Source: Paramecium tetraurelia (taxonomy: Eukaryota; Ciliophora; Oligohymenophorea; Peniculida; Parameciidae). From it: DNA of 64,000 bases. Under the pieces are notes generated by a model. It was not told where the DNA came from. It searched no databases and saw only the letters and a list, made by a program, of their open reading frames with translations. Below, piece by piece: positions 35,918-53,741 of the stretch; positions within the stretch are counted from its first letter, which is position 1, and each line of letters opens with the position of its first letter. Where the stretch lies: positions 434,001 to 498,000 of the forward strand of contig NW_001799022.1 of NCBI RefSeq assembly GCF_000165425.1. The letters are read 5' to 3'. The position numbers were made by a program, and so were the translations under genes.

Positions 35918-37348
35918 ATGAAAATTAATGATCATAATGACAAGTCATTTCATTCTGCGTCCATCCATAAAGCTTCTTCTTTATTAAGCCTGATTGAAGA
36001 TGTAAATAATCAATAAGTTCATAATCAAAATATTTTACAATATACATCAAAAAACAAAGGGTTTAATCCTTAACCAATAATATCTTCTGCAGTTGCTAGA
36101 GAGGTGGAAGAATTAGAGTAGACCTACAAAAATTAGTAAATTAAAGACATTTAACAAATAGGGACTAAACCTTTTTATGTAGAATATATGGAATACTATT
36201 CTTGCAGCTAATCCTATCCTCATTAAGAGGTCCCTTGTATTTGACATTACACAAAAGCTCTATCATTAGAGCAACTTGGAGATAAGGATTTACTGCTTTA
36301 ATTTACCTTCCAATCAGTATCTATGAGTTAAAAAACAAAAAAAATTATAGCATTTCATTTAAGGATTAAGAATTTAATTTACTAATGGCCTCTGTAGCCC
36401 AAGCAGTACTAATATATAATATGAATTGTAGATTTTTGCAGTGTCCTTATCAATATCTGTCACACATACTCATGTCTCATATGCTCTTATGTTTTATAAT
36501 AGTTCCCTATTATTTTATTGTGGATTCAAAATCATCGCAAAGTAGCATTGCCACATTCTGGAATATTTTGGATTTGGAGTTGCCTTAGTGCTATTGGTAG
36601 TAATTTTCACAAACCATAGCTACACATTTTATTCTAAACAAGATGTTTCAATTTTAGATAAAATCATATATGGAGATTTAACTGCGCTTTTTGGAGGTGG
36701 AGTTTCTACTTTATATTAGTATTTATTATAATAGAGTTAGTGCAAAATATTATTCTAAATTGATAACTAGTTGTCCAACTTTTACATTATTCGCTATTAT
36801 TAGGGCTTTGAGTACTGTTATGTTGATAGTGATGACATTAACATTTGATAATCAGCACAACTTCTTTGAATTCTTGGAACCCGTTCTTTTTACTCAAATC
36901 TTCCTGAATGCCTTGTTCACTGGTGTTTTGATGAATCAATTATAATCATATGTGCAATTATTTGTCGATCCATTAACATTTAACTCTGCTAACTTTTTTT
37001 AACCACTTATAGGGAGCATTTTCTCATACTTTCTGGGGCAAGTATAGAAAATCATATTTTTATTAGGAATCTTTACCAGGATCATTATCTGTAATATGTA
37101 TGATTTTGTACAGTATCGGTTTATTGTTTATATAAATTGGACGATCTAAATCAGAAACCGAGGATCTAAACCTGGATATTGAAATGAGATAACTGGACAC
37201 AGTATATTTTGAAAATAATCCTTTACTCTCAATATTTTAATCTACTTACAGGGAAAGAGACGACTAAATGAAAATATCACTATATAAAAGAAAGACCATT
37301 TAAAGACTGCAAACGAAATAATTTGTTGATTATAGTATGGATTAATGA
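35918..37348 (+). CDS. Drug/metabolite-transporter (EamA/SLC35-like) membrane protein
   Basis: The N-terminal 110 residues are polar. A 29-nt intron then leads into LILSSLRGPLYLTL and WRQGFTALIYLPIS, a pattern of EamA helix pairs. Later helices include AQAVLIYNMN, SHMLLCFIIVPYYF, GFGVALVLLVVIF, YGDLTALFGGGVSTLY and LIGSIFSYFLGQESLPGSLS. This two-times-five-helix layout and the GDLxAL-type motif fit the drug/metabolite transporter superfamily. The cytosolic tail is about 85 residues. Several short introns in the middle were not fixed, so the internal exon borders are approximate. The substrate is unknown. Confidence 0.65.
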
Positions 37349-38343
37349 GAGTTGGTTTAGTTAACTATTATAATTAAAATTAAACTTATATAATTATTAA
37401 TTCTAACCCTTTTAAAATAATTTGAATTATCTTACACCTAAATCTTAATTACCTTAATTAGGTTTACAGAACTCTTTATTAAAGTTAAATAAATCATATA
37501 GAGTTGAGGATGGATTACTATAAATTATCTCTTAGATTTTAGATAGTAATATTCACATTTGACACTTTATACCTTTAATTATGTTAGAATTTTAATCAAT
37601 CTTAGATTATATTAATAAAATCAATTAAATTCTTATGTTCCTTTAGTTCTTCATCATTTTCATATATACACATCATTTTATGTCTATTTTATTTTAGCTA
37701 GATTTAATTCGAATAATTTAAAAGAAAAACTTTGTTTGTTGATTTGAAGTGATTATGAATTTATTATTGTTTGAGATTTTGAACATAAAAATTTATTTTG
37801 TAAATAATTATTAATTAAAAAATTTTAAATTAAGGAAATGTTTATGATATAGAATTATTATTTTTAAACTGTAGATTCCTAAGATCGTTAAATAAGCAAA
37901 ATATTATTCAACTAATGAGGTTCCATTTTAGTTTTCAAAAAACTATTGGATATGACTGATGAAAATAAAGAGTTTAAGATTTTAATTTATAAATAAAATA
38001 TAATTCTACAAATTTTTAGATTTCATGATTCTATAGTGTTTAACCCAAAAAATTGATTTTATATCAAGCAATTGATTTAAAAAAGTGGAGTGTAAATGAT
38101 AAAAATAGATTATTAAAACAGATTAATAGAGTTTCTACTTGTTCTATATAATTAATCTAAGAACAAAAATAGTGAATCTAAATTTGGTATTTAAAAAATA
38201 GTCTTGCTCTATATAATAATGAATATAGTTCATAAAACTTGATAAATTTTTCTGTTAGACTAGTAGGGAAGGTTAAAATCATAATTGGTTTTCAATTAAG
38301 CAAAAATAGTCAACATTAAATAAGTTACTAATAAACATACAAA
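37349..38343. other. Gene-poor AT-rich spacer, about 1 kb
   Basis: The transporter and the minus-strand 7-TM gene converge here. I saw no frame with coding character on either strand and no RNA gene. Poly-A/T runs are common. For a genome this compact, 1 kb between convergent genes is long. Confidence 0.4.
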
Positions 38344-39389
38344 TCAATCATTTTATTATGCACTGTGAATCATATTAACAAAATTGTCTTCAAATGAACT
38401 TGGTTTTCTACTTCTTTAGATCTGTTGTTCCGTAGTAGATTCATCGTATTGAATATTGAAATCGATAACTGTTGCTTTTGATACCGATCTCGTTTTTTCT
38501 GCGTAATAAAATGCGTAAGGTATATAAAAACAGGGAAATTGTTGAACTGCTGTAAAAAATATTTGAATGCCGATTTAAAAAACAGAATAAGTTTATTCTT
38601 TGCTTTATTAAAAGCAAAATAACTCTCTGTTGGTGTTGTACATTAACAATATGAGCACAATGAATGTTATCATTGTAATGGTTTAGGCCCAAATAACTAA
38701 TTTAATCTATTGTAGTTTCATGGTTAATGTGTTTTTAATCATTGAACAGCTGTCAAGGATTTTGGAGTATTGGTCTTGATTTTGGTTTAAGGATTCTTCT
38801 TTCCTTCGTATGTAGTAGATCAGTGATTGCCCATGGATTTGCGTGAATATTGTGATTATCAGTATTTGCACTTCCAATAAATCGAGACTGTAATAAAAAT
38901 AACTATTTTAACAATGGTAATCGTACTTATTGCAAGAAGAGTCGTCGATTTTGAAGAAGAAGAAAAACTGCAATGAAAATACTATCAAGTAGAAGGCTCC
39001 CTTGCTGACCATTAATCTTAAATATCGATTTTTTCTTTTTTCCACTATATAGATAAAATTGAATAATTACAGTCATCTGCATATTTAAACCGATATCTAA
39101 GGTTGGCTAAACTCTGTGAAACAAGAATGAAGGTAACGAGTTGTAATAAGCTTGCTGAAATGATCATCCTATTCGAGTTGTAAATAGTGTATTAAATCAA
39201 ATGGATGATAGCTTGTAAACAGCAGCAAATCATGGGGGCTATCTCATATCGTATTGATCCATTTGCTTTGTAGTAGTGGAATGACCAATTTATTGAGACT
39301 ACTGCGATAATGAGAGACAAAAATGCAAGTACAGAGTATCTAATGCAAGATAAGAAATGATTATCACATTCTTCTAAAATTAAAATCAT
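38344..39389 (-). CDS. Predicted 7-TM membrane protein
   Basis: The protein starts MILILEECDNHFLSCIRYSV and ends DNFVNMIHSAQQND. Hydrophobic segments include VLAFLSLIIAVVSINW, APMICCCLQAIIHLIQY, MIISASLLQLVTFILVS, a Phe-rich segment YLIVFSLQFFFFF, LLEVQILIITIFTQI, LVIWAQTITMITFIVLILLM and a last one near FTAVQQFPCFYIPY. The extracellular-side N-terminus and a Ser/Arg/Gln-rich tail suggest a receptor-like topology, perhaps GPCR-like. No family motif such as DRY or NPxxY was found. Two or three short introns are required, but their exact borders were not all set. Confidence 0.55.
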
Positions 39390-39769
39390 TCTAATAATAA
39401 TATTATATCATTAAATTCATCAGTTTTATTTAAAGCATGCAATACTGAAATCTTTGTAGACTCTTGCTCATAATACGGATTATTAAATGCTCATTTGTTG
39501 TAATTTAAATAACAAATTTAAAATCATATTTGAACAAATAGCTAATTTAATTTACATTTCCTTATTAAGATCCAAAAATTATTAAATAATTCAGTTTCTG
39601 TAGTTACAAATCAAACTTATCCATTTATCATCATATTTATCGATTTCACCATAAATTTCAAATGAATTGATTTAAATTACGGATTTTTAAGTATTCTTTG
39701 AAACAAAGTAATTTACAATAATTACTGCTTCGAAAAATAATAAAAAATAAAAATAAAAAATATCAATAA
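39390..39769. other. Divergent promoter spacer
   Basis: This 380-base AT-rich region separates the starts of the 7-TM gene (minus) and the MAPK15 gene (plus). It should hold both promoters. No conserved site or repeat was recognised. Confidence 0.4.
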
Positions 39770-41825
<2,056 letters not shown>

Positions 41826-41939
41826 TTACTATTTTTGTATTATTTATATTAATTATATTATATAAGAATAGTTGATAAATTTAATCATTTACATCTTCAG
41901 AAAGATTTAAAAGGGTTTTTAAATTTAGGTAGTGCAAGT

Positions 41940-42860
41940 TCATATATTCTTAAGAAATATAATGTATTATTACTATTAATTAATGCTGTCATGATGAGAA
42001 TTCTTCATTTCAGATAATTTAGTAAAATAGGGGTGGATCAAACATTTTTCAACGGAAGGTCTTTGGCCTGCATCTTTCAGCATTTGAATTATAATATCAT
42101 ACAACAAAGGACATTTCAGATTATCACTTATGACGTATTGATTTTTTTTATTAAGTTCACAAATTTCTTTGGGGGCCAATTTTGATGAATAAATGCGTTT
42201 TCCGGTAGCCAAGATGTGTATGACAGCCCCTAAACTATAAATGTCACATAATTCATTATAAGGAACTGATTATTAATATATTTCTGGAGCTACATAGCCA
42301 GGAGTACCGCACCTGAATTCCATATTCTTATTGTCTGAGATAAATGTTGCAAAGCCAAAGTCTATTAGTTTTAATGATTTTATGTCTCCTTTGGTTTTAA
42401 ACATAATATTATCTAATTTGATGTCTCTATGCAAAATATTAAGTGAGTGTAAATGCTTTAGAGCCTTTAACAGTTGTTTGAATATCGTTTTAATTTCTGA
42501 ATCGTCTAATTTGAGATGCTTTTGTTGCATGAATTCATATAGAGTACCTCCAGCCATATACTCATATATAAATATTGAAGTATCCTTCTCAGTAATTATT
42601 TCCAACAATTTCATTAATTTTGTATGTGGATATTTTTTTAAGGTTTTGTTCACTTTAATTTCACTATTGATTTCCGACTAAAATACCTAAAATATTTTTA
42701 CATTCTGAGACTATAAGCATATTTTAGCCACCACATATTCTTTATTGAATATATTTCTGCATTATACAATCTAATATTAATTTAAACAAGTTACTTGACA
42801 TTATTTGTTTTCTTTTAAAATCTTGATTATTTCATATTTTTCGTGAAATACTTGAGCTGT
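41940..42860 (-). CDS. Divergent Ser/Thr protein kinase; 5' end unresolved
   Basis: Catalytic motifs are intact: VVAKI with the ATP-binding lysine, LHRDIKLDN, LIDFGFATF and CGTPGYVAPEI. The C-lobe ends near RPSVEKCLIHPYF, and the stop follows about 20 residues later. The glycine-rich loop is degenerate: the region after EIIKILKENKQCQ has no glycine. Two 24-nt putative introns, both divisible by three and without TGA, lie before the lysine and after it. The start could not be fixed: open frames continue to about 43.0 kb without a good ATG, and a one-base slip may occur near 42.85 kb. It is convergent with MAPK15 and related to the kinase at 45.3-46.6 kb. Confidence 0.8.
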
Positions 42861-42899
42861 TGTTTATATAAGTTAGGTTTGCGTTGTTAAATTAAAAAA

Positions 42900-45259
42900 T
42901 GAAACCCCAGATGAATTTTATTTAGATTACTTATTACTCCTTGCCAAATACTATAATTCAAATTAGTCAACTGGTATTGTACTAGGCTTAAGGATAAATA
43001 ATACTTTAATGTAGCTTGTAATGGGCTTTAGGAAAACTACTCTCCCTTCAATTCGTGTAGTTTAGAATTCGTATTCGATTTTTTTCTTTCAGTTTTCTTA
43101 AGTATCGAGTTTTAGAACCCAGAATCGAAAAATGCAATTGATTCTCTTCTTTTCATTATTTAATGTTGAAATATTAATATCTTAATTGTAGATATATATA
43201 ATTAATTTAAAGTGGGAATTATGTTATTAAGAATTCTAAGAAATCTTTATTTCAATCACTATTAAATGATTTTTTGTTTGTTTTTTTTCATGTACTAAAA
43301 TCAAAACACACTACCTCAACATTAATCAATTTTCATAGCATTTTTCATTTTGAAGAATTCTAATAATTAATTATTAAAAGTATTTACAAAATTTAAATTC
43401 CACTTAGTTCAATTAAAGATTTTACAAATTACGTAATATGGATAATAAAATATTTAGTAGCGCAGAAACTACCATTGAATAGATAATATCTAACTTTAGT
43501 AAGTCCATATTGCTGAATTATTGAATTATTCATCCTTTAAATCTTCAATCAAACATTCATTTTTTCCATATTTGAATTGAATTGGGTTTTTTCGAGTCAA
43601 AACTTTATTGGTCGATTCTTTTGATTTTGAATTATTTGATTCTAAACTTAATAATATAACAAGCTTTTGAATTTTAATTACTTTTTTAATGGCAATAATA
43701 TTTGTTAATTATTGATAGCTAATATCAATTATTTATTAATATAGGTTAATACATATTTTAAGTTGGTTACTAAAATTGAGTTTAGAATATACTAATTGAG
43801 AGAAAGCTCAAGCTCCTATTTCAAAATTATAATATTGACCTATAATGTGAATAGCATTATTATACAATAATTATTTTGATTAGACAATGATAATTTCATT
43901 TCTTATACTCATTTGTTCAACCATTAAGAATTTTGTTGTAGCTCTTACTTAAAAAAACCTAACAATTTCAATATATTAATCTTAAATTTTTACTGATTGT
44001 GGATTTTTACAATTAGGTTTTGTTTAACCAGTAGATTGGTGGAGCAATAAACATGAATTGATAAAAACTCCTGTTCCCATTTTCATATAAGAAAATTGAT
44101 TGCTTTATTGATCCACTTAAATATTACTTTTTTGTAATTAGTTTAATTTTTAATCCAAATTCTTTCTTTCTTGAGTATTTCTTTTAAGAAATATATTTTT
44201 AAATCTTGAGTAAATAAGAATTTTATAGTACCTCTTATTATTTAAACATTTTTCATTAGTTTTACACAGTTATTTAACATAGAGAATTTTATTTAATCAA
44301 TTATGATGTTATGTATGTTAGTGATATGTTGGAATGGCCTCAAAAATTGAGTCAGGATTGAAAAATCAATTGTAAGAATATTTTTTCATGTAATTTATTA
44401 ATACTGATTTAATTTAAAATTTATTTAGAAATATGATGTTTAATTAGGTATTAATTAATTAACCATATAAAATAGACATAAATTAAAAGTTAATATTTAT
44501 CAAAATTTATTAAAATAATATAAATAATTTATCAGGAGTTATGATTGATATCTAAAATCATTAGCAGAATTTCAAAAAAACAAACATCAATCCCATTAAC
44601 TTGATATCTATACGTTAATATTTGTATAATTGCAAAAAAAAACAATGATGTATTACTGACTATTTCAAATTTAAACAAAAATCAAATTAAACTTTAATCA
44701 AGAGCAAACGAAAAATAAAATAAATGGATGGGAAAAAAATTAAAATCTCAAAATTATTAGATTTTTAATCAAAATTTTTTAGCAGTCCAATTCAAAAATT
44801 AAACAATTGTAACATAGCTGAATCATTTAACTTATGCTTGAGTTCATATATAATGGTTTAATAATTTTATAATAGAATCTTATAAGTCAAAGAACATAAA
44901 AATTAGATTGATGAAGTTTATTCTTTAGAAATACCCATAATTTATTTTAGAACTTTTTTGATATAAGAAAACAAAAATTACCAAGTTATATTAATTAATT
45001 AAATTAATTTATTTATGATGAAAAAATTGCATGGCTTTCTTAATTAACCATGATGACTTAGACGCCTGATTTATAAAATAAATTATATAATAATGACTAA
45101 AGTGTTAACAAAAGTTGAATTTAATTCAAAATATTACACTTTCTCAATTAAAATAATTAAAATTTTGTGTTTCTCAAAAATTAATTATTCTGCCTTAAAT
45201 GTGTATGAATATATCACTTTTTTCATTGTCTAGTTTAAATCTCCTTTTTTGTTAAGTGG
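42900..45259. other. Long gene-free AT-rich spacer (about 2.3 kb)
   Basis: Neither strand shows a frame with convincing coding character, even with TGA as the only stop. No kinase motifs, tRNA or repeat array were recognised. The 5' end of the upstream kinase gene may extend a short way into it. For Paramecium, where spacers are usually a few hundred bases, this is unusually long. Confidence 0.4.
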
Positions 45260-46629
<1,370 letters not shown>

Positions 46630-48239
46630 AAATAGTAAATTTCTATTATGAAAATTATCCTTAGTTTGAGAATTATAGATAACAATAATATATGTGAGTA
46701 TCAGACACCTTCATATTAGCAAATTATTATTTAATATATAATTGCCGTAGTGTTTATTACAAATAAATGTATTTTAATTGAAAAATTAGATATTTTCAAA
46801 TGCTTAGTATTAATAATCGTAAATAAAATCTTTAAATTGTTTTTTAGTAAAAGATTATCCTTCTATTAAAATTGTATTGTAACTTTCTCTAAACGATAAT
46901 ATTACTGGGGAGCATAGAATTTATATATAGTATTTTTTCAAGTAAGGTTTCTTGTTTTTTTAGCAAGTGTAAATTTTTAAACATAAATAATAATAATGGT
47001 CGCTTTAGGATGTCTTTCCAAAATAATAGATTGTAATCTTAGATAATGATATCCAATTGATGTTTAAATTTCTTTTATGTTTTCTTTGTATTCATAATTA
47101 ACTAACTCTCAAGTTTTATTTGATTCTCAATTCATTCTAAAAACATACTGTTGATATTAGTTTAACGATGTAATATTCAATTAACATTCCTAATCTACTC
47201 AGAACTATAAAATGATTTTTTTAAATAAAAAAGTAAATTAGAATTATTCATAATAAGAATGAAATTTAGAATATATTATAATCAAAAATGAATACTCAAA
47301 TTTTTTATTATCAAAGACACTTTTGTTTTTGTGAGTATTTATAAGATAAGATAATGTGAGGATTATTTAACAAATATTATAATAATCAAAATTGTTAATA
47401 AAACAGGAAGGTTAAACTCAAAAATGAATGCAATCGAAAATTTAAGTTTTAATTGAATATTTCTCTATAAACAATATATACTCATTAGATAAGAATATCT
47501 ACTTTAATTAAATAAAAAGTTATTCTAATCCAAAGTGAGATTAAGAAGAGAATTTTCATTTATAATTCTATAAATATATTATGACATTTATTAACAAAAT
47601 AAACTCATTTATAATGAAGAATTAAAATAATCAAGAAAGCAAAGACTAATCCAAAAAGCTCTGATCTTCCTATATTGGTAAGATAGTTTATTACTATTTA
47701 GAAAGAGTACTTTTGAATTAAGTATCTAATTAAATGTCAATCACTACCGCAATAACGATATTGATCATCTTATCATTTTAAGAATATGGATTTCAATTAA
47801 AAAGTTTTCTCTTAATTTAAAAAATGCAGTTGATTGCATAGTTTGTAAAATTAAAAATTTATAATTAACTAAAAATAAATTAGTTAAACTCTTTATATAT
47901 AGATGTTCTTTAGAAAATCCATAACTTAAAATCAACAACCTATTGCTTTTTAAGAAAATAAAATTAAATTATAATTTGAATTCGCAAATCTGAAACTTTT
48001 ATTCAAGAATTATATAATAAATTAAAGTAAATTTTGATTTTATTAGTTATTGTTTATATCTATTCACTATCTATGTAAATTAAATTTATAATTATGACTT
48101 TTTCATTATAGTAAGGAACTTAAAAAATACTTATTTTAATATTCTTATGACAATTTAGTTTAGTATCTAGAATATAGCATTAAATTACGAAAAAGAAAAT
48201 TATATTTTAAATTTTTATATTAACATATAATTTTATAGT
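46630..48239. other. Long AT-rich spacer (about 1.6 kb)
   Basis: No supported gene was found. A minus-strand stretch near 46.9-47.1 kb has short open pieces, one reading QSIILERHPKAT, that faintly recall a kinase N-lobe. Nothing connects them. The remainder is low-complexity AT sequence before the GTPase gene. Confidence 0.35.
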
Positions 48240-49604
48240 ATGTAATAAATAGATGAAATTTAACAAAAGCCATTCACTAGAATAGCTTTGGTAGGAAGTA
48301 CAAGATGCGGTAAAACGACTTTATTGGGAGTGCTAACAAAGGGAATGAGTGATGATGGAAAAGGATCAATAAGAAACATTATGGTTAATTATTCTCATGA
48401 AGTTAAAAAGGGAGGGCAAACAGAATCTGTTGTGTTTGAGCTGATTGGATTTGATAAAGAGGGTAAGTAGATTTTATCAAATGAATTACCAACAAACAAA
48501 GGACAATATTAAAGTCAAGTATTCTAATAATCAAACTCATATTCATACCTAATCGATACATGCGGAGATACCAAATATTTTAAGCATTCATTATCAGCGA
48601 TCAATAAATGCTTGTTTAATCTCTTAATAATTGTGATAGCTGCTGATGAAGGTATTACGAGAATCACTGTAGAGTGTTTATTGATATGCCAATTGTATAA
48701 GATACCCTTTATTATTGTCTTAACCAAATGTGACTTAATTTAGAGTAAGGAGGATAAGGAAAAAGTAATATTTAAAATTCATAATTAAATCAGCAATAAT
48801 TTTTTATATAGAAAATTGGTTATAGCAAAGGATCCCAAAGAATGCGCTAATCTGATGAATCTTAGACTCAAAAAATGTGACAATTAGAAAGGGATGATCT
48901 GTCCACTTTTTGAAGTAAATAATATTAATCGGGATGGGATTGAACTTCTATTATAATTTTTGTTCCATTTTTAAAATCAGGATCATCTACATTCTGAAAT
49001 CAAATCTGCAGAACAACCATTTATGATGGATGTATTTTATACTTGCAATGTCAAAACTATAGGGGAAATCCCATTTGGATTAGTAAAATCTGGAACTGTC
49101 AAGTTGGATTAAATAGTTTCTGTTGGATTGGATGAAAACAAGTAGATACAATGTGCAAAAGTGATTTCTATTTAGAATATCAGAACTTCTCTTAATTAAG
49201 CAAGATCTGGGGAATTGATATGCCTAATATTATAGCCAATAGCTTAATAAATTATTGACTTTTCTAAAATCAAAATAATAGCTGACCCAAAGATCAACAT
49301 TCCATATGTAAAGTCATTCTGGGCAAATATTAGCATGCTTCCTGGTCCAACTACTGTAACAATTGGATTTAAACCAATCTTAGAACTCTCTAATATTACA
49401 TTGCAAGTAAACTTATAAGAAATAATTGGAGAAACTTAATTTCTCAAAAGTGGAGATTGTGCATTGGTCAAACTTCAATTTTTAGATGAAACCTATCAAC
49501 CTGTTTATGAAAATTAGCAATTTATACTAAGAAGCAGTCACTCTATTGCTTATGGATAAGTAGTTAATGTTTCATAATCAGATTTAATAAATGATGAATA
49601 ATGA
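48240..49604 (+). CDS. GTPBP1/GTPBP2-like translational GTPase
   Basis: GTPBP1 and GTPBP2 are relatives of EF-1A linked to mRNA surveillance and ribosome rescue. A single uninterrupted exon gives 454 residues. The P-loop is RIALVGSTRCGKTTLLGVLT, followed by the family-specific HEVKKGGQTESVVFELIGFD (switch I region). G4 is TKCD. Domain II-like and III-like beta barrels follow (FMMDVFYTCNVKTIGEIPFG, TTVTIGFKPILELSNITLQV). Switch II is unusual: where the family has DxxGHEKY, this protein has DTCGDTKY, so the catalytic histidine is replaced. Absence of introns over 1.36 kb also stands out here. It may be a divergent paralogue. Confidence 0.82.
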
Positions 49605-49874
49605 AGATTGTATTTAATATGTTCTATTTATGAGATATAATCTTTAATTTTTATACTTTGTTCTTTCTCTCTTTGAAATTAAAATAACCAAATAATTTTG
49701 TATCTCACAAAATAATAATTGAAAATAAATATAAGATCAATTCGGAATTCATACACATATAAATATCCATCATGTGATGATTTTAGAAAAACGATATCAC
49801 ATTTATCTAGAAAATCTACTGTTTATATTTAATTCAAAATTATTAATACAAAAAATAGGAAATTGGCATAAATT

Positions 49875-50544
49875 ATGAAATTTTTGGTTGCTCTAATACT
49901 TCTATTGTCTTCGGTTAGCTAATGCGAGAAATTAAAAGTGTCTGCTTATAGTAATACAAATATAATACATTTTAGTTGAATCACTTTGTCCTGACACAAC
50001 CAGATTCATTTAGTCATCATTATTAAAGGCATTATAAACACCATAATTTGAAGAGTTAGTTGAATTAAGACTAGTTCCATATGGGAAGGCTTCCTAGGTG
50101 TTATAAAATGACAGTAAGATAGTATTTCAGTGTTAACATGGTGATCTAGAATGCTTTGGCAATAAAATTTAAGCATGTGGTTTTGATGCTTTAAATGCAT
50201 CTTAATAAGAGTAAATAAACTTTTTGACTTGCATTCAAAAGTCTAGGAAACGACAACAAGAAGATTTCGAGAATGAAATCAGATAATGTTTACCAGATTT
50301 ATGGGAAGGCGTTTTGGAATGTGCAAAAGGAACTGAAGGAGTAAAATTATTATGGACTAATGGAGAAGAAACATTAAATTTAGATCCTAAATTAACCTAC
50401 GTTCCATGGGTAACAGTGGATGGTAAGTTTGACTCAAAGGCTCATGAATAAATAGAAAGAAATATTGTAAAGTGGGCTTGTTAGATTGCAAATAAATAAA
50501 AAGATAATTATACATAAATAGAAGCATGTGAAGAATATTAATGA
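49875..50544 (+). CDS. GILT-like secreted or lysosomal thiol protein
   Basis: GILT reduces disulfides in lysosomes. A signal peptide is clear (MKFLVALILLLSSVSQC). The family pattern follows: YIESLCPDTTRFI, LRLVPYGKA, the signature CQHGDLECFGNKIQAC, later LWEGVLECAKG, and the VPWVTVDGKF motif near the end. One 25-nt intron lies just before the ESLCP block, giving 214 residues. The active site normally reads CxxC, but here the second cysteine is a threonine (codon ACA at 49996-49998). Disulfide reduction by the usual mechanism would be impaired; CxxS/T forms often act as isomerases or binders. Confidence 0.88.
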
Positions 50545-50568
50545 ATAATTAAGATGAATATTATAATG

Positions 50569-51945
<1,377 letters not shown>

Positions 51946-52290
51946 TAATATATAAATAATTAATTCAACAAGAAAAATAAATCCATTTTTCTAACTCACA
52001 GCAGAACTAAGTAGATATTTCCTTACTTTTTATTATTATGTTTTAACTTTATATCATATATTACTTATTATAAGGAATGTTAAGAACTTGGATATTTAAA
52101 CTGAATATTTATAATTATTACACATACTCTTACTGAGGCATTTGAAATGTCTTTAACTAATATTCTTATCTAATAAATTTATATAAATATAGTAAATATT
52201 TAAAGAATAATCGTTAAAATACAGAATATATGCTCAATTAATATATATATTAAATATGTAATTGAATATCAACATACCAATTAAGTGAAT
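51946..52290. other. AT-rich spacer
   Basis: About 345 bases lie between the VPS4-like start and the stop of the RING gene on the same strand. There is no coding frame or recognisable site. It should contain the VPS4-like promoter. Confidence 0.4.
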
Positions 52291-53741
52291 TCATTCCAAT
52301 ATCTCATCACGCATAATTTAGATACTCAGTTGCCTACCAGAATTGCTCATGCATAAATTATTGGATGGGGAATTGTCAGATTTGTTTCCAGTCTAATATG
52401 TTAAATCTGAGTTTGTTAATGGGATGAATTAAACAGAAGGTTTCTTATTTATTTCACTTTAAGATTCATTATTGTTACTGTGAATTTTAGCAAAAAATTA
52501 TTGTATTTCTTCTTCTTTTAGTCCTTATCTGCATATTGGACATTAACTATTCTTTTTAGTCCAATCTTATAAGCACTGATCATGAAAGATATGATTGCAA
52601 GGAGTTATTCTAAACTTCTCTTTCTTCTCAAATTACAACAAACAAATAGAGCATTCCTTTGTTAAATATTCTTCTAACATTTTCTATGCTGGCATAAATT
52701 TGTTCAAATGTGCAACTTCCAACACAGGCTTGACGTATGTAATCTTTTTGTATTGCTTTTTATATGAATAATAAATTAGAATTGAAACTATTATACCTGA
52801 TAAAATAACTGCACATATGATTAATATTGCCCACAACGGAAATTCATTAATTTCTATTTGACTAATTTAAAATAAGCACATTACTTTAATTCCAGTATCA
52901 AACTATGTTCTCTTTCTATATTCTCATTAAACACTCCAATATAAATTATGAATTCATTCGAATCCTTTATATTTGAAAAGTAGTTCTTTAGATTAATATT
53001 TACATTTTCTTTTCTATCTATTAATTAATAGCCTTGAAAAAAGTTAGGCTATTAAATAAATGCTTCATAAACACCAGATAGAAGTGAGATGCCCATCTAA
53101 GAATTGGAATTCGATATTTTCAACTATTCATTTCAAAATTAAGCTTACAATGTAATCCAAATTTGACAATTGATAATATGCAAAAAACCAACTCTATTTA
53201 TTCAAGTTAATTTGAACCAGCAAATCTACATCTATGTAATTTACAGATTGATCACAGTTCAAACCATAAGCTGGGAATTTACATGTTGGTTCTTTCTATT
53301 ACTCAATCTAATACTTATCAAACCTCTATATTTTACATTATCATAAATAGTTAACTTGAAACTCATTTTGGTGTCTGCTTCAGTAATATTCTTGTAAACA
53401 TTCTCCATTTTAGAATATATAGAGATAGTTAGGTTTTGATCTATTTCCCTTTAACTTAACCACAATTTGCGAATATGTTATTTTTAAGCATAAGACTCAT
53501 AACTTGAAGTTTATATTGAAATGTTTTTATCAACTATTTCAAAAGTAGGGAAATAATTTTTGTTTAGTGGAAACTGAATAATTTCAAACTAATTAACTTA
53601 ATAGCTTAATTTTGTTACTTATATGACATATCCATGATTTTATTAGAATAAGTATTCATATTTTAAATCTATAAGTGTGAATTTTTCTTCAACTAATTTC
53701 TTTGAAAAGCCTATAACCAAGAATATTAATATTTAATACAT
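52291..53741 (-). CDS. Transmembrane RING-H2 E3 ubiquitin ligase
   Basis: A hydrophobic N-terminus (MYQILIFLVIGFSKK) looks like a signal peptide. About 300 residues of extracytoplasmic sequence follow, including a cysteine-bearing block near CKFPAYGLNC. A membrane helix (FPLWAILIICAVILSGIIV) comes next. The cytosolic RING-H2 finger is complete: CSIC, CNHIFHDQC and CPIC in the C3H2C3 order. The tail is Ser/Asn-rich. This is the layout of membrane-anchored RING ligases such as the PA-TM-RING group, although the luminal part was not matched. Several introns lie in the luminal part and not all borders were set. Confidence 0.8.

Noticed and set aside
42331-42681. 116-residue plus-strand open frame
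   Set aside because: It is antisense to the kinase catalytic domain, which has HRDIKLDN and CGTPGY on the minus strand.
46880-47080. Minus-strand fragment with ILERHPK resembling a kinase N-lobe
   Set aside because: The similarity covers a few residues only and no catalytic motif follows in the surrounding sequence.
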